In this document: piece by piece, positions 17,350 through 26,633 of the stretch
How positions within the stretch are numbered: position 1 is the stretch's first letter
Layout: each line of letters starts with the position of its first letter
Origin: JANQQN01 sp964519665
GTDB taxonomy: Bacteria; Myxococcota; Kuafuiibacteriia; Kuafuiibacteriales; Kuafuiibacteriaceae
Assembly (NCBI GenBank): GCA_964519665.1
Contig: CAZFIV010000019.1
Location: forward strand, 30,413 to 94,412
Direction of reading: 5' to 3'
Length of the DNA stretch: 64,000 nucleotides
Position numbers and translations under genes: made by a program
The notes under the pieces: generated by a model
Told to the model about the DNA's origin: nothing
What the model saw: only the letters and a program-made list of their open reading frames with translations
Databases searched by the model: none

Positions 17350-18137
17350 GCTTGACCGATCGACGAATATGCGACCCCGCCGTCGACGGCGATCGTCTCG
17401 CCGACGACATAGTCGCCGGCGCTGGAGGCGAGGTAGATCGCCGCGCCGGCCATATCTTCCGGCTTACCGATGCGCTGGGCCGGCACGAGCTTGCCGACGG
17501 CATCGCCGGCGTCCCGGGCGGCCCGGTTCATCTCGGATGCAAAGGCGCCGGGCGCGATGCCGCTGACAGCGATGTTCTCGGTGATCAAACGGGCTGCCAT
17601 TCTGCGAGTGAGGTGAATGACCGCCGCCTTCGAAGCTTGGTATGAATAGGTCTCCCAGGGATTGATGCGGACCCCATCGATCGACGCGATGTTGATGACT
17701 TTCGAGGGGCGCTCGGGCGTCGCTGCTTTTCGCAAGGCATCATGCAGCGCCTGGGTCAAGAAGAACAGGGACTTGACGTTGAGATCCATGACCTTGTCCC
17801 ACCCCTTCTCGGGAAACGTGTCGAACGGCTCGCCCCAGGCGGCGCCCGCGTTGTTCACCAAGACATCGAGACGTTCTTCGTGCTCGAGGTACTGTTGGGC
17901 CAGCCCGTGGACGCCATCCATCGTCGAAATGTCCTGAGGCAGCGCAGTGCAGGTGCCGGTCGCTTCGGAGTCGGACGAGAGTTCCCGAGCGGTCGCCTCG
18001 CAGACCTCGGCCTTCCGCGCCGATATGTATACTTTTGCTCCGTTGGCCACGAAGCCCTCCGCGATCATTCGACCGATGCCCCGCGAGCCCCCGGTGATCA
18101 GGGCCGTTCTTCCCTCGATTGAAAACAAATTCTTCAC
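17340..18137 (-). CDS. Short-chain dehydrogenase/reductase (RhlG/FabG-like)
   Basis: A 265-residue classical SDR: TGGSRGIGRMIAEGF cofactor loop, ISARKAE after beta-2 (NADP-type Arg/Lys), DVLVNNAGAAWG, INIASIDGV with the catalytic Ser, YSYQASKAAVIHL with the Tyr and Lys, and GIAPGAF. The C-terminal GETIAVDGG is the family ending. The spacing and sequence resemble RhlG-type beta-ketoacyl reductases, which supply hydroxyacyl chains; this substrate is inferred, not shown. The start follows the esterase stop by 14 bp, and its end overlaps the membrane-protein gene, so the three are likely one transcript. Confidence 0.85.
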   Translation of the reverse strand: MKNLFSIEGRTALITGGSRGIGRMIAEGFVANGAKVYISARKAEVCEATARELSSDSEATGTCTALPQDISTMDGVHGLAQQYLEHEERLDVLVNNAGAAWGEPFDTFPEKGWDKVMDLNVKSLFFLTQALHDALRKAATPERPSKVINIASIDGVRINPWETYSYQASKAAVIHLTRRMAARLITENIAVSGIAPGAFASEMNRAARDAGDAVGKLVPAQRIGKPEDMAGAAIYLASSAGDYVVGETIAVDGGVAYSSIGQAWG

Positions 18138-18151
18138 GTTGACTCCTGAGC

Positions 18152-19207
18152 CTAAACCTGACGCTCGGCGTACGAAATGGTCGACTCACGTCGAGTCGAT
18201 TCGGCGACGGGGGGCCGCTTGCCGAACAAGAACTGAAAAGGAATGTGCACGCGCGTGGACCACGCCGCCTCGTTGTGCTGCGCCGCCGGAAAAGCGAGGT
18301 ACGAGTAGTCGACACCTTCCTGGTAACCTCGGTGGGCCAACGCAGTGCGCATGCTCCGGTTGACCTCGAAATTGTCGTTCGGCCAGCCCGTGTCGAGATA
18401 GACCCTCAAGGGTCGAGGCGATTCCGACATGACGCGCTGTATAAGGTCGTCTTGGTATCCGAACGTGCTAGAGAGGCATGCGGCGCCCCCGAACACGTCG
18501 GGCCGCGTCCATCCGAGGTAAAAAGATACGACGCCCCCCAGCGACGAGCCCATGACGGCCGTCGAACGCGCCTCGGGGAGGGTTCGATACTCCGCATCGA
18601 CCGTGGGCTTGAGTGTCTCGATCAAGAAGCGCCCGTAGGCTTCGTACCCCGGCTGCGTGTAGTCGGTCATGCGCTCATTGGGGTAGATGCCGACGACGAT
18701 GATGCGGTCGACCAGGTTCATCTGGTGGAGCAGGCCCAGCGTCTCCGGGATCCTCCAGTGAACGCCCCCGAACGCCTCCTGGGGAAAGAACAGATTCTGG
18801 CCGTCCTGCATATAGAGGACCGGATACCGCTTGATCTTGTTTTCGTGGTACCCCGGTGGATAGAAGATGCGGTAATCGTGGGCGGAGTTGGTCTCCGCGC
18901 TGCTGAGGGTCTTCCGATCGCAGACGCTGCAACCCTGGTCTTCTCTGAAGTGCGGATAGATATGATAGGCCGTCGTGGCCTCCGAGACCACGAGGTAATT
19001 GTGCCCCACCGACCACCGCTCCTGACCCTCTTCGTAAAGGACGGGCTTGTAGTACATAAAGGAGGCGGTCACTTCGACTTCGAACGTATGCACGACGCCG
19101 TCGCTCGTGACCCGGAGGGGCCGAACGTCGCCGTACCAGTCGTCGGAGGTCCGCAGAACGATATCGCCCGCCGGAGGCGCGTAGTGGACGTGGATGGTGA
19201 TCACCAT
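18152..19207 (-). CDS. Esterase D-type alpha/beta hydrolase with N-terminal carbohydrate-binding-like domain
   Basis: 351 residues. Residues 1-75 form a beta-sandwich resembling CBM20/48 starch-binding modules (HYAPPAGDIVLRTSDDWYG). Residues about 110-335 are a PF00756 hydrolase: the nucleophile elbow is VMGSSLGGVVSFY (Gly-x-Ser-x-Gly), the oxyanion strand is YPVLYMQDGQNLF, and the distal His is in FPAAQHNEAAW. The C-terminal FQFLFGKR is typical of Fes-like enzymes. It is cytosolic (no signal peptide). Two further esterases of this superfamily lie at 26.6 and 28.6 kb in the ligase locus, and this gene is divergent from the first gene of that locus with 168 bp between, so it may be part of the same system. 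Confidence 0.82.
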   Translation of the reverse strand: MVITIHVHYAPPAGDIVLRTSDDWYGDVRPLRVTSDGVVHTFEVEVTASFMYYKPVLYEEGQERWSVGHNYLVVSEATTAYHIYPHFREDQGCSVCDRKTLSSAETNSAHDYRIFYPPGYHENKIKRYPVLYMQDGQNLFFPQEAFGGVHWRIPETLGLLHQMNLVDRIIVVGIYPNERMTDYTQPGYEAYGRFLIETLKPTVDAEYRTLPEARSTAVMGSSLGGVVSFYLGWTRPDVFGGAACLSSTFGYQDDLIQRVMSESPRPLRVYLDTGWPNDNFEVNRSMRTALAHRGYQEGVDYSYLAFPAAQHNEAAWSTRVHIPFQFLFGKRPPVAESTRRESTISYAERQV

Positions 19208-19375
19208 GGCCGTTACCGAGGATGCATCCGACCATGGGGAGTCTCCGTCAAGTCCGTCAACCCTACGATGTGCTTCGTCGCTTCAACGGTGGCGGTCGAC
19301 GACGGTCCCCGCCGACCAAGGACTTGATGGTCCGGCGTGCGCCGGTCCGGCCAACTGTGCTATCAATCGCGCATT

Positions 19376-21361
19376 ATGGGTGACCACGATATCGCGACAA
19401 ATCTCGACGAATCGCGTCGCAGAACCTTCACCCGTGCATTGCTCGACGACTTGCACACTCTCGAGGGGCTTCTAGAGCGTCGACAGTTTGAAACGGGCAT
19501 TCGCCGGATCGGAGCGGAGCAGGAGATGTTCTTGGTCTCCTCGGGCATGCGACCGGCACCGATCGCGATGAGCATTCTCGCTGAAGCATCCGACCCTCGG
19601 CTAACGACAGAGCTTGCCCGGTTCAATTTGGAGGCTAATTTGCCGCCTCTGCCTTTGGGAGGAGACTGCCTTCGTCGGATGCATGAATCGATCGACGATG
19701 TCTTGTCGGTCGTCCGCCGCTACGCGAACGCCCACGACTGTGACGTCCTGCTCGCGGGCATCTTGCCAACTCTCCGAAAGGAAGATCTCGGACTCGAGAA
19801 CATGACCCCCAATCCGCGATACTACGCGCTGAACGACGCGATGGTCTCCGAGCGAGGTGGGCAGTTCGAAGTGTTGATTCGAGGGCTCGATGAACTACGA
19901 ATCAACCATGACAATGTCATGCTCGAGTCTTGCAATACGTCTTTTCAGCTTCACCTTCAGGTCGATCCGGATGAGTTCGCGACGATGTACAATCGGGCGC
20001 AGGCGATCACCGCGCCTCTGTTGGCCGCCGCCGTCAACTCACCGACCCTGTTGAAACGACGACTGTGGTCCGAGACTCGCGTCGCCCTGTTCCAGACCTC
20101 TGTCGACAGCCGCAATCTCAAGCAGCAAGAGTCAGGACATCGACCTCGCGTATTCTTCGGCGACGCATGGATCAATAACTCGGTGCTCGACGTCTTTCGT
20201 GACAATATATCCCACTTTCGAGTCGTCATCGTCGGTTCCGATGAGCCCGAATCATCGTGGGAAGCGGTGAGGGAAGGACGAATGCCGAAGCTATCGGCCT
20301 TGTCGCTTCACAGCGGAACCATCTACCGCTGGAACCGCGCCTGTTATGGCATGAAGGATGGGGTTGCCCACCTGAGGATAGAGAACCGGGTTCTTCCTTC
20401 GGGGCCTACGGTGCTCGACGAGATGGCCAACGCGGCCTTCTACTTTGGGATGATGCATGGCCTCGACGATGCCGTCGGTGAACTCGAGCGTGAGATGCGG
20501 TTCGACGATGCGAAGGCCAACTTCTTCGCCGCGGCTCGGCACGGGCTCGACGCTCAACTCCGCTGGCTGGGCGGCAAGTGCTACCCAGCGACCCGACTGA
20601 TCCTCGACGAGCTTCTCCCGATCGCTCGGGCGGGCCTTGCCAAAGCCAACGTTGACTCGGCGGACATCGACCTCTACTTGGGTACGCTGGAGGCCCGCGT
20701 CGAAACAGAGCGTACCGGCACCCGCTGGGTCTACGACTCGCTCGCCCATATGCAGTCCGATAAACAGGCGCCTGAGGTTCGATTCCGCGCTATCACCGAC
20801 GCGATGATGCGCAATCAACGGTCGGGTGACCCCGTTCACAGCTGGCCTCTGGCCGAAGTCAGCGAGGGCGCCGAGGCGTGGCGACAGAGCTTTGCGACCG
20901 CCGGGCAGATGATGTCGACCCAGCCTTTTTCAGTGCGGCCTGAAGACATCCTGGACTTGGCGGCGAACATCATGGACTGGAACCAGGTGCGGCATGTTCC
21001 CGTCGAAGACGATGAAGGAAAGCTGGTCGGCTTGGTTTCCCATCGTGCGATTCTGCGCGCCTATGCACGGGGTAAACAGGCGCGACAGAATGAAATCTTG
21101 GTTCGCGATGTCATGCGCGAACGGCCGGTGACCGCGGTGCTCGATACGCCGACGGTCGACGTCATTCACCTCATGCGAAGTCATCGGGTCAGTTGCTTGC
21201 CGGTGGTCGGCGCGAACGATCGGCTGGTCGGTCTGGTCACGGAGGCCGACCTCATGGCGGTGGCTTCGCGTCTGCTCGAGAAATTTCTGCGTCCTGACGA
21301 AGCGGCCAAGACTTCTTCTTCCTCGACGACCGCGGCGCCGGATGCGCTCGCCTCGTCCTGA
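19376..21361 (+). CDS. GCS2-type carboxylate-amine ligase fused to CBS domains
   Basis: 661 residues from ATG 19376. Residues about 20-500 match the glutamate-cysteine-ligase-like (GCS2/YbdK) fold: GIRRIGAEQEMFLV holds the first metal-binding Glu pair, ARFNLEANLPPL and SCNTSFQLHLQV supply further acidic and substrate residues, and LRIENRVLPSGPT matches the last metal/phosphate motif. Residues about 520-640 are a CBS pair (IMDWNQVRHVPVEDDEGKL and VRDVMRERPVTAVLDTPTV), which usually bind adenosyl nucleotides and regulate the attached enzyme. The family forms amide bonds through an acyl phosphate using ATP. The amidohydrolase gene starts 2 bp after its stop, so the two are co-translated. Confidence 0.85.
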   Translation: MGDHDIATNLDESRRRTFTRALLDDLHTLEGLLERRQFETGIRRIGAEQEMFLVSSGMRPAPIAMSILAEASDPRLTTELARFNLEANLPPLPLGGDCLRRMHESIDDVLSVVRRYANAHDCDVLLAGILPTLRKEDLGLENMTPNPRYYALNDAMVSERGGQFEVLIRGLDELRINHDNVMLESCNTSFQLHLQVDPDEFATMYNRAQAITAPLLAAAVNSPTLLKRRLWSETRVALFQTSVDSRNLKQQESGHRPRVFFGDAWINNSVLDVFRDNISHFRVVIVGSDEPESSWEAVREGRMPKLSALSLHSGTIYRWNRACYGMKDGVAHLRIENRVLPSGPTVLDEMANAAFYFGMMHGLDDAVGELEREMRFDDAKANFFAAARHGLDAQLRWLGGKCYPATRLILDELLPIARAGLAKANVDSADIDLYLGTLEARVETERTGTRWVYDSLAHMQSDKQAPEVRFRAITDAMMRNQRSGDPVHSWPLAEVSEGAEAWRQSFATAGQMMSTQPFSVRPEDILDLAANIMDWNQVRHVPVEDDEGKLVGLVSHRAILRAYARGKQARQNEILVRDVMRERPVTAVLDTPTVDVIHLMRSHRVSCLPVVGANDRLVGLVTEADLMAVASRLLEKFLRPDEAAKTSSSSTTAAPDALASS

Positions 21362-21363
21362 AC

Positions 21364-22566
21364 ATGACTCCGCCCCCACGATCATATTCGGCCCCCCGCA
21401 TTCTCGGCACTGTCGAAGGTACGGCAGGCGGCCCGGCGCTCGTGCTGCTGTGTGGTGTGCATGGCAACGAGCCGGCGGGCTGTCGGGCCGCACAAGCCGT
21501 CCTCGCCGAGCTGAGGGAGGCGAGGATCCCGTTTCAGGGGCGTTTGCTGGTGGTCATCGGCAATCGAACGGCGCTCACCGAGGGCCGCCGGTTCATCGAT
21601 CACGACTTGAACCGACACTGGACTCCGGACCGAGTCCGTCGGGTTCGAAACACGCCCAAGGCGCGCTTGTTCAATGAGGATCTCGAGAAGAGAGAGTTGC
21701 TCGATCTCTTCGAGCCGATGCTCCATAGCGCTCGCGACCCGGTCGTGTTCCTCGACTTGCACAGCACCTCCGGGCCCGGTGTGCCCTTCGTCTGTATGGC
21801 CGATGTCATCCGCAATCGTCGTTTCGGCTTCGCCGTGCACGTTCCGGTGGTGCTCGGTCTCGAGGAGAAACTACCGAATACGATGCTGGGCTACCTGACC
21901 GACCTCGGCCACGTAGGGATCGCCATCGAAGGCGGCCAGCACGAGGCACCCGACACCGAGCGAAACCTTCGGGCGGCCATCTGGTCGGTGCTGACGGTGG
22001 CCGGCGCAGTCGAGGCGTCCGATGTTCCGGAATTCGATTCGATGCAGCGGCATCTTCAGAAGGCCTCGGCCGACATCCCGCAAGTGACTGAGATTCTTCA
22101 TCGGCATCGCTGCACCGATGGCGATGGGTTCGTGATGGAGCCCGGTTTTCGCAGCTTCGAGGCTGTCGAAGCGGGTGAGCTGGTGGCCACCGATCATCGC
22201 GGCGCGATTCGGACGCCGGTCGCCGGCTTGATGATGCTCCCGCGTTACCAAGGGCAGGGCGAAGACGGCTACTTTCTCGCTCGGGCGGTGCGGCCGTTCT
22301 GGCTGGCGGTCTCCGCTCAAGCCCGACGACTGGGAACGGACCGGCTGATCTCGAGTCTGCCGGGAGTCGAACGGCATCCCGAACGACCCGACCACTTCCA
22401 GGTCGATTTGCGCGTGGCCCGATACCAGGTCGTCAACATCTTTCACTTGCTGGGGTTTCGTCGGGAGACCAATGAAGGCGGCCGACTGGTCTTCTCCCGC
22501 CGGCGGCCTGATGAATGGGGGCCGATGGGGTTGCCTCCGCTCGAAGCGCTGGAAGCCAACCGGTAA
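21364..22566 (+). CDS. Succinylglutamate desuccinylase/aspartoacylase-family zinc amidohydrolase
   Basis: A 400-residue AstE/ASPA-type carboxypeptidase-fold enzyme. The zinc ligands are visible as LLCGVHGNEPAG (His-x-x-Glu) and FLDLHSTSG (His); the catalytic acid region reads VGIAIEGGQHEA. The C-terminal 150 residues form the beta domain seen in aspartoacylases (GDGFVMEPGFRSF, LVATDHRGAIRTPV). Members cleave N-acyl amino acids or release peptide-like amides. Beside a ligase that makes such bonds, it could trim or proofread the product; this is inference from context. It is cytosolic, 2 bp downstream of the ligase gene, and convergent with the next ATP-grasp gene (11 bp). Confidence 0.85.
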   Translation: MTPPPRSYSAPRILGTVEGTAGGPALVLLCGVHGNEPAGCRAAQAVLAELREARIPFQGRLLVVIGNRTALTEGRRFIDHDLNRHWTPDRVRRVRNTPKARLFNEDLEKRELLDLFEPMLHSARDPVVFLDLHSTSGPGVPFVCMADVIRNRRFGFAVHVPVVLGLEEKLPNTMLGYLTDLGHVGIAIEGGQHEAPDTERNLRAAIWSVLTVAGAVEASDVPEFDSMQRHLQKASADIPQVTEILHRHRCTDGDGFVMEPGFRSFEAVEAGELVATDHRGAIRTPVAGLMMLPRYQGQGEDGYFLARAVRPFWLAVSAQARRLGTDRLISSLPGVERHPERPDHFQVDLRVARYQVVNIFHLLGFRRETNEGGRLVFSRRRPDEWGPMGLPPLEALEANR

Positions 22567-22577
22567 GCCGCGGTCGT

Positions 22578-23756
22578 CTATTCGGCGTAAAGGGCGACCT
22601 TCTCGGCGGCGATATCGGCCAGGCGCCGGGTTTCGTCCCAGTCGGGGTGGCGAATGATGAAGAAGCCGTCGCTCAGCAGCGTCGCCCTCCAGTTGCGGCG
22701 CACAGACCCTACGGGTAGCAGCCGTTCTTCCACCAGCCAGCGGCCGGCATGCGAACGGATCGTCTCGACGCCATCGATCCTCTGTATCCGGCCTTGGCCG
22801 ACGGCGCGTTTGAAGACGATGGCCGCGTTATACAAGCGCTTGGTCGGCGCCTGGAATGAGTGCCAGCACACCGCCCGTGCCCACTCTCGAAACAGGTCGA
22901 TGTCGCAGGTGTAGTTCATCTGGTCGACGAGATGAGCGCCTCCTGGACGAGCCCCGATCTCGCCGAAGACGGCCTCGCCCCCTTCGGTCAGGAACCATTC
23001 CATGTGTGTAAAGCCGTCATGCATGTGCAGTGCGTCCAGCACCCGACGTCCGAGCTCGATCCCCGCTTGCAGGTGGGGTTGCGTCATGTCCCGAACGGTG
23101 ATGATGACCGGGCTGAGAGATTCGTTGGAGCGCGCGATCAGCGGTCGGGGCAGATACTCGGCAACGTTCTCGAATGCCGGCCGACCTTCGATGCAAACGG
23201 TGTCGAACGTGAATTCGCGACCATCGATGAACTCCTCGACGCTCACCTCGGGCACGTGGAGGACCGCCTTGAGGATCCGTTCGAGCTCCGACGCCGAGTC
23301 GATGCGGTAAGTGTCAGCGCTGCCGGCTCCCGCGATCGGCTTGACGATCAACGGGTACCCCAGCTCTTCCGCCGCCGCGCGGACCTCCCGCACGGTTCGG
23401 CAGCGATGAGCGTAGGGGACCCGTAACCCCGCTGCGGCTACCCGTTGCTTCATTACTTGTTTGTCGCGAAATCCGAGTGCGACGTCATACGTCATGCCCG
23501 GTATTCCCCACCGTTCACGCATTCGGGCCGCCAGCAGGATAAGGGGCTCCCAATTCGTAAGAATCCGGTCCACCCGGTGACCGCGCAGCCAGCGGGCCGT
23601 TTCGTTCAGCACGGCGCCTTCATCGATGATCCGCGGCACCGCCAAGTATCCGTGCAAGTAGCGGGCGATGTCCCGCGGAAGCGCGGTCTTGGGCGTGTCA
23701 CCAACGCCGAAGACACGCGCGCCGACCTGCGCGAGGCCTCGAACATACTGAGGCAT
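22578..23756 (-). CDS. ATP-grasp ligase (ligase B of the locus); conserved N-terminal strand lies upstream of the first ATG
   Basis: 392 residues from the first ATG. ATP-grasp features: GYPLIVKPIAGAGSADTYR (phosphate-binding Lys and glycine loop, about residue 135), VSVEEFIDGREFTFDT (adenine/ribose Glu), and EIGARPGGAHLVDQMN with the metal-binding Glu and Arg/Pro/Gly. It is a close relative of the two other ligases at 23874 and 30744. Those begin with a beta-1 strand (VVFLEP or VVFVAP); here the matching strand VIDVLFLAPTYPPE is encoded directly upstream, to about 23798, with no ATG/GTG/TTG in frame. Deleting one G of a GGG run (23798-23800) would join it to GTG 23805. A frameshift, sequencing error or unusual start is therefore likely. 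Confidence 0.82.
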   Translation of the reverse strand: MPQYVRGLAQVGARVFGVGDTPKTALPRDIARYLHGYLAVPRIIDEGAVLNETARWLRGHRVDRILTNWEPLILLAARMRERWGIPGMTYDVALGFRDKQVMKQRVAAAGLRVPYAHRCRTVREVRAAAEELGYPLIVKPIAGAGSADTYRIDSASELERILKAVLHVPEVSVEEFIDGREFTFDTVCIEGRPAFENVAEYLPRPLIARSNESLSPVIITVRDMTQPHLQAGIELGRRVLDALHMHDGFTHMEWFLTEGGEAVFGEIGARPGGAHLVDQMNYTCDIDLFREWARAVCWHSFQAPTKRLYNAAIVFKRAVGQGRIQRIDGVETIRSHAGRWLVEERLLPVGSVRRNWRATLLSDGFFIIRHPDWDETRRLADIAAEKVALYAE

Positions 23757-23873
23757 TTCGGGTGGATACGTCGGGGCTAAGAACAGGACGTCGATGACCC
23801 GACACTCTATCCGACGGATGGGTTTTGTCCACCGTCGATAGCTTCATGCGGCCGCGTCGGGTAGCCATGAATC

Positions 23874-25088
23874 ATGCGCAATGTCGTCTTTGTAGCGCCC
23901 TTTCCGGCGGAAGCCACGCTTCGGTTTCTGCGGGCCGCGCGCCGACTCGAGGGGATTCGCCTGCTGGGCGTCGCTCATACGCCGCCGACCGGCGACGATG
24001 GTCAGCTCTTCGACTTCATCGCCCGCGTCGAGGACCCGCTCAGCGCTACGGCGATGGCGGCCGCGATAGAGGGACTGCAGCGCCGCTTTGGCCCGATCTC
24101 CCGAATCCTGGGGATCCTCGAGCACATCCAAGTGCAGCTGGCGCAGCTGCGAGCCCGTTTCGGCGTCGAGGGCTTGTCGTTGGAGGCCGCCGAGAGGTTT
24201 AGAGACAAGACTCGGATGAAAGCGGCCCTTCAGGCGGCGGGGCTACCCACCGCTCGATTTCGGCTGCTCGAGACGATGCAGGACGCGCGGGACTTCGTCC
24301 GGGAGGTCGGTCTACCGATCATCCTCAAACCCCCGGCGGGCATGGGCTGCAAGGCGACCTTCCGAATTACTCGATCCGAGCAGCTCGAGCCCGCGGTGAG
24401 GGCTCTCGCGCCCGGACCCCACGAGACTCTGCTCGCGGAAGAGCTGGTGGTTGGTCAGGAGCATAGTATGGAATCGGTCACCGTGGGCGGTGACGTGAAG
24501 ATGCTGTCGCTGACCGAGTACTCGCCCACCCCTCTCGAGGTCGTCGAAAACCCGTGGATTCAGTGGTGCGTGGTCGCGCCTCGGTACATCGATGGATCGG
24601 AGTACGAAGAAATCAAGCGCATCGGGACGGAAGCGGTGCGGGCGCTCGGTCTGCGGTCCGGGCTGACGCATATGGAGTGGTTCCGTCGGCCCGATGGGAG
24701 CTTGGCGGTCGGGGAGATCGCCGCCCGTCCGCCCGGAGCCAACATCGTTCGTCTCACCGGTTTGGCGCACGACACCAGCATGTATCGGGCCTGGGCTCGG
24801 GCCGAGATCGACGACGTCTTCGAAGGGCCCTGGCCGCGTCGCTACGCGACTGGTGCTGCGTTCTTGCGAGGGGTTGGGCAGGGACGGGTCATCGGCGTCG
24901 ACGGAGTCGCAAAGATCCATGCCGAGCTTGGATCCATTGTCGTCGAAGCCAAGCTCCCGCCCCTGGGCGCAGTCAAGAGCGCTTCGTACGAGGGCGATGG
25001 GTACGTACTGGTTCGTCATCCGGACACGGACGTGGTGCGTGAAGGCCTGCGCCGAGTAATCGAGACCATTCGAGTCTATTACGGTTGA
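23874..25088 (+). CDS. ATP-grasp ligase (ligase A of the locus)
   Basis: A 404-residue carbamoyl-phosphate-synthase-like ATP-grasp. N-terminal Rossmann-like strand RNVVFVAPFP; ATP site LPIILKPPAGMGCKATFRI (about residue 150) and LLAEELVVGQEHSMES; metal site VGEIAARPPGANIVRL (about residue 287). The C-terminal VGQGRVIGVDG and YEGDGYVLVRHPD recur in the paralogues at 22578 and 30744. These enzymes activate a carboxylate as an acyl phosphate and couple it to an amine or thiol. The gene is divergent from ligase B across 117 bp and is followed by the glycogen-synthase-type gene 44 bp on, so it likely heads that transcript. Confidence 0.86.
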   Translation: MRNVVFVAPFPAEATLRFLRAARRLEGIRLLGVAHTPPTGDDGQLFDFIARVEDPLSATAMAAAIEGLQRRFGPISRILGILEHIQVQLAQLRARFGVEGLSLEAAERFRDKTRMKAALQAAGLPTARFRLLETMQDARDFVREVGLPIILKPPAGMGCKATFRITRSEQLEPAVRALAPGPHETLLAEELVVGQEHSMESVTVGGDVKMLSLTEYSPTPLEVVENPWIQWCVVAPRYIDGSEYEEIKRIGTEAVRALGLRSGLTHMEWFRRPDGSLAVGEIAARPPGANIVRLTGLAHDTSMYRAWARAEIDDVFEGPWPRRYATGAAFLRGVGQGRVIGVDGVAKIHAELGSIVVEAKLPPLGAVKSASYEGDGYVLVRHPDTDVVREGLRRVIETIRVYYG

Positions 25089-25132
25089 CCTGTCAGGGGC
25101 ACCGTGATGCCTCGATTGGGCAGGTGAACGCC

Positions 25133-26587
25133 ATGCGAATTGCCTTCGTGACTTCCGAAATCGCACCCTTTGCCAAAGTTGGAGGGCTTGCAGACGTGGG
25201 TGGAGCGCTTCCGGTCGAGCTGCATCGGCGCGGTCACGAAGTCCTGGTCATCGCTCCGTTGTATCGGCGCTCCCGTCAAGGCGGTTTCGCCTTCGAGCCC
25301 GTGGCGGGTCTCGAGCGCATCCCTCTCAACTTCGGTCCCTATCGAGCGCACTTCGGTTTGGCGACGGCCGTGCTGCCGCAGTCCGACCTGAAAGTCTATT
25401 TCGTCGACAACCCCGCGCTGTACGACCGTGAAGGCATCTACACCGAAGACGCCGACGAGCATCTGCGGTACATCGCGTTGTGTTACGCCGCGTTGGCGGT
25501 GTGTCAGCACATGGGCTTCTCACCCGACATCGTGCACGCGAACGACTGGCAGACCGCCTTGCTACCGCTGATTCTCAAGGCTCGCGTCGCCTGGGACCGA
25601 CAGCGATTCGAGAAGACGAAGAGTGTCCTCACGATTCACAACCTTGCCCACCAAGGGGTGTTCGGGGCTCAAGTACTCCCCGACACCGGCCTCGCGGACT
25701 CGGCGCACCTGTTCCACCAAGACCAGCTGAACGAGGGCATCATCAATCTCATGCTGACGGGCATCTTATATGCGACCGCAGTAACGACGGTGAGCCCGAC
25801 GTATTCGCGAGAGATCCAGCGCGACGACACCGGTGGCATGCTGGCTTCGTTCCTCAGAGCTCGAAGCAGCACGGTTGTCGGCATTCTCAACGGCATCGGG
25901 GCTGATGAGTGGAATCCGGAGACCGACGCCGAGATCGACCAGAACTATTCCATCGACACTCTGGATCGAAAGGAAGCCAACAAGCGCGACCTCCTTCGGC
26001 AAGTCAAATTGCCATACGTTCCGAACCTCCCGGTGGCGGGAATGGTCTCCCGCCTGACGTACCAAAAAGGGCTCGAGCTGGTCTTCGGGGCGCTGCCACC
26101 GTTGCTCAAGGACGGTCGCCTTCAGTTGGTCGTATTGGGCAGTGGCGCGAGTTCGTATGAACGGCACTTCCAGGCGCTGCAACACCAATTCCCAAAGCAG
26201 GTTTGCTTCTATCGCGGATTCTCGAATCGGCTGGCCCACCTGATCGAGGCGGGGGCCGATATGTTCTTGATGCCATCCCGCTTCGAGCCGTGTGGGCTCA
26301 ACCAGCTGTACAGCTTGCGGTATGGCACCGTTCCGGTCGTTCGACGGACCGGCGGGCTGGCCGATACCGTCATCCCCTTCAATCCCACCACCGGCCAGGG
26401 GACGGGTTTCGTGTTCGAACAGCTGTCAAGCACGAGTCTATACGGAGCGATTCGGCAGGCGCTCGCCGTGTGGCCGAACCGTCCTGCATGGCGTCAGCTG
26501 CAGATCAACGGTATGCGCCAAGATTACACGTGGGCTCGACAAGTGGTCGCGTACGAGGAGCTCTATCGTCGGGTTGTGGATCTCTGA
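25133..26587 (+). CDS. glgA: Glycogen/starch synthase-type glycosyltransferase (GT5)
   Basis: 484 residues. The N-terminal GT5 domain begins MRIAFVTSEIAPFAKVGGLADVGG, the ADP-glucose-binding KxGGL motif (Lys-Val here instead of Lys-Thr). HANDWQTALLPLIL and LTIHNLAHQG are the usual GT5 blocks. The C-terminal domain has VSRLTYQKGLELV and the catalytic Glu in SRFEPCGLNQLYSLRYGT with RTGGLADTV. Typical members extend alpha-1,4-glucan from ADP-glucose. ATG 25133 sits behind GGTGA. No glgB, glgC or glgP gene is present in this window; it lies instead among amide ligases and esterases, so it may act in that pathway or simply be co-regulated. Confidence 0.85.
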   Translation: MRIAFVTSEIAPFAKVGGLADVGGALPVELHRRGHEVLVIAPLYRRSRQGGFAFEPVAGLERIPLNFGPYRAHFGLATAVLPQSDLKVYFVDNPALYDREGIYTEDADEHLRYIALCYAALAVCQHMGFSPDIVHANDWQTALLPLILKARVAWDRQRFEKTKSVLTIHNLAHQGVFGAQVLPDTGLADSAHLFHQDQLNEGIINLMLTGILYATAVTTVSPTYSREIQRDDTGGMLASFLRARSSTVVGILNGIGADEWNPETDAEIDQNYSIDTLDRKEANKRDLLRQVKLPYVPNLPVAGMVSRLTYQKGLELVFGALPPLLKDGRLQLVVLGSGASSYERHFQALQHQFPKQVCFYRGFSNRLAHLIEAGADMFLMPSRFEPCGLNQLYSLRYGTVPVVRRTGGLADTVIPFNPTTGQGTGFVFEQLSSTSLYGAIRQALAVWPNRPAWRQLQINGMRQDYTWARQVVAYEELYRRVVDL

Positions 26588-26606
26588 GGGGCCCAATCTC
26601 GGCGTC

Positions 26607-26624
26607 GGCGGTCGGAGTACCGCC
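26607..26624. terminator. Possible bidirectional terminator hairpin
   Basis: GGCGGT, a 6-base loop and ACCGCC form a 6-bp stem between the convergent ends of the glgA-type gene (26587) and the esterase gene (26634). There is no T-run, as is common in very GC-rich genomes, so the call is weak. Confidence 0.35.
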
Positions 26625-26633
26625 AGTGACGAA

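Noticed and set aside
25133..26587. Glycogen operon
   Set aside because: Only a glgA-type gene is present; branching, pyrophosphorylase and phosphorylase genes are missing and its neighbours are ligases and esterases.
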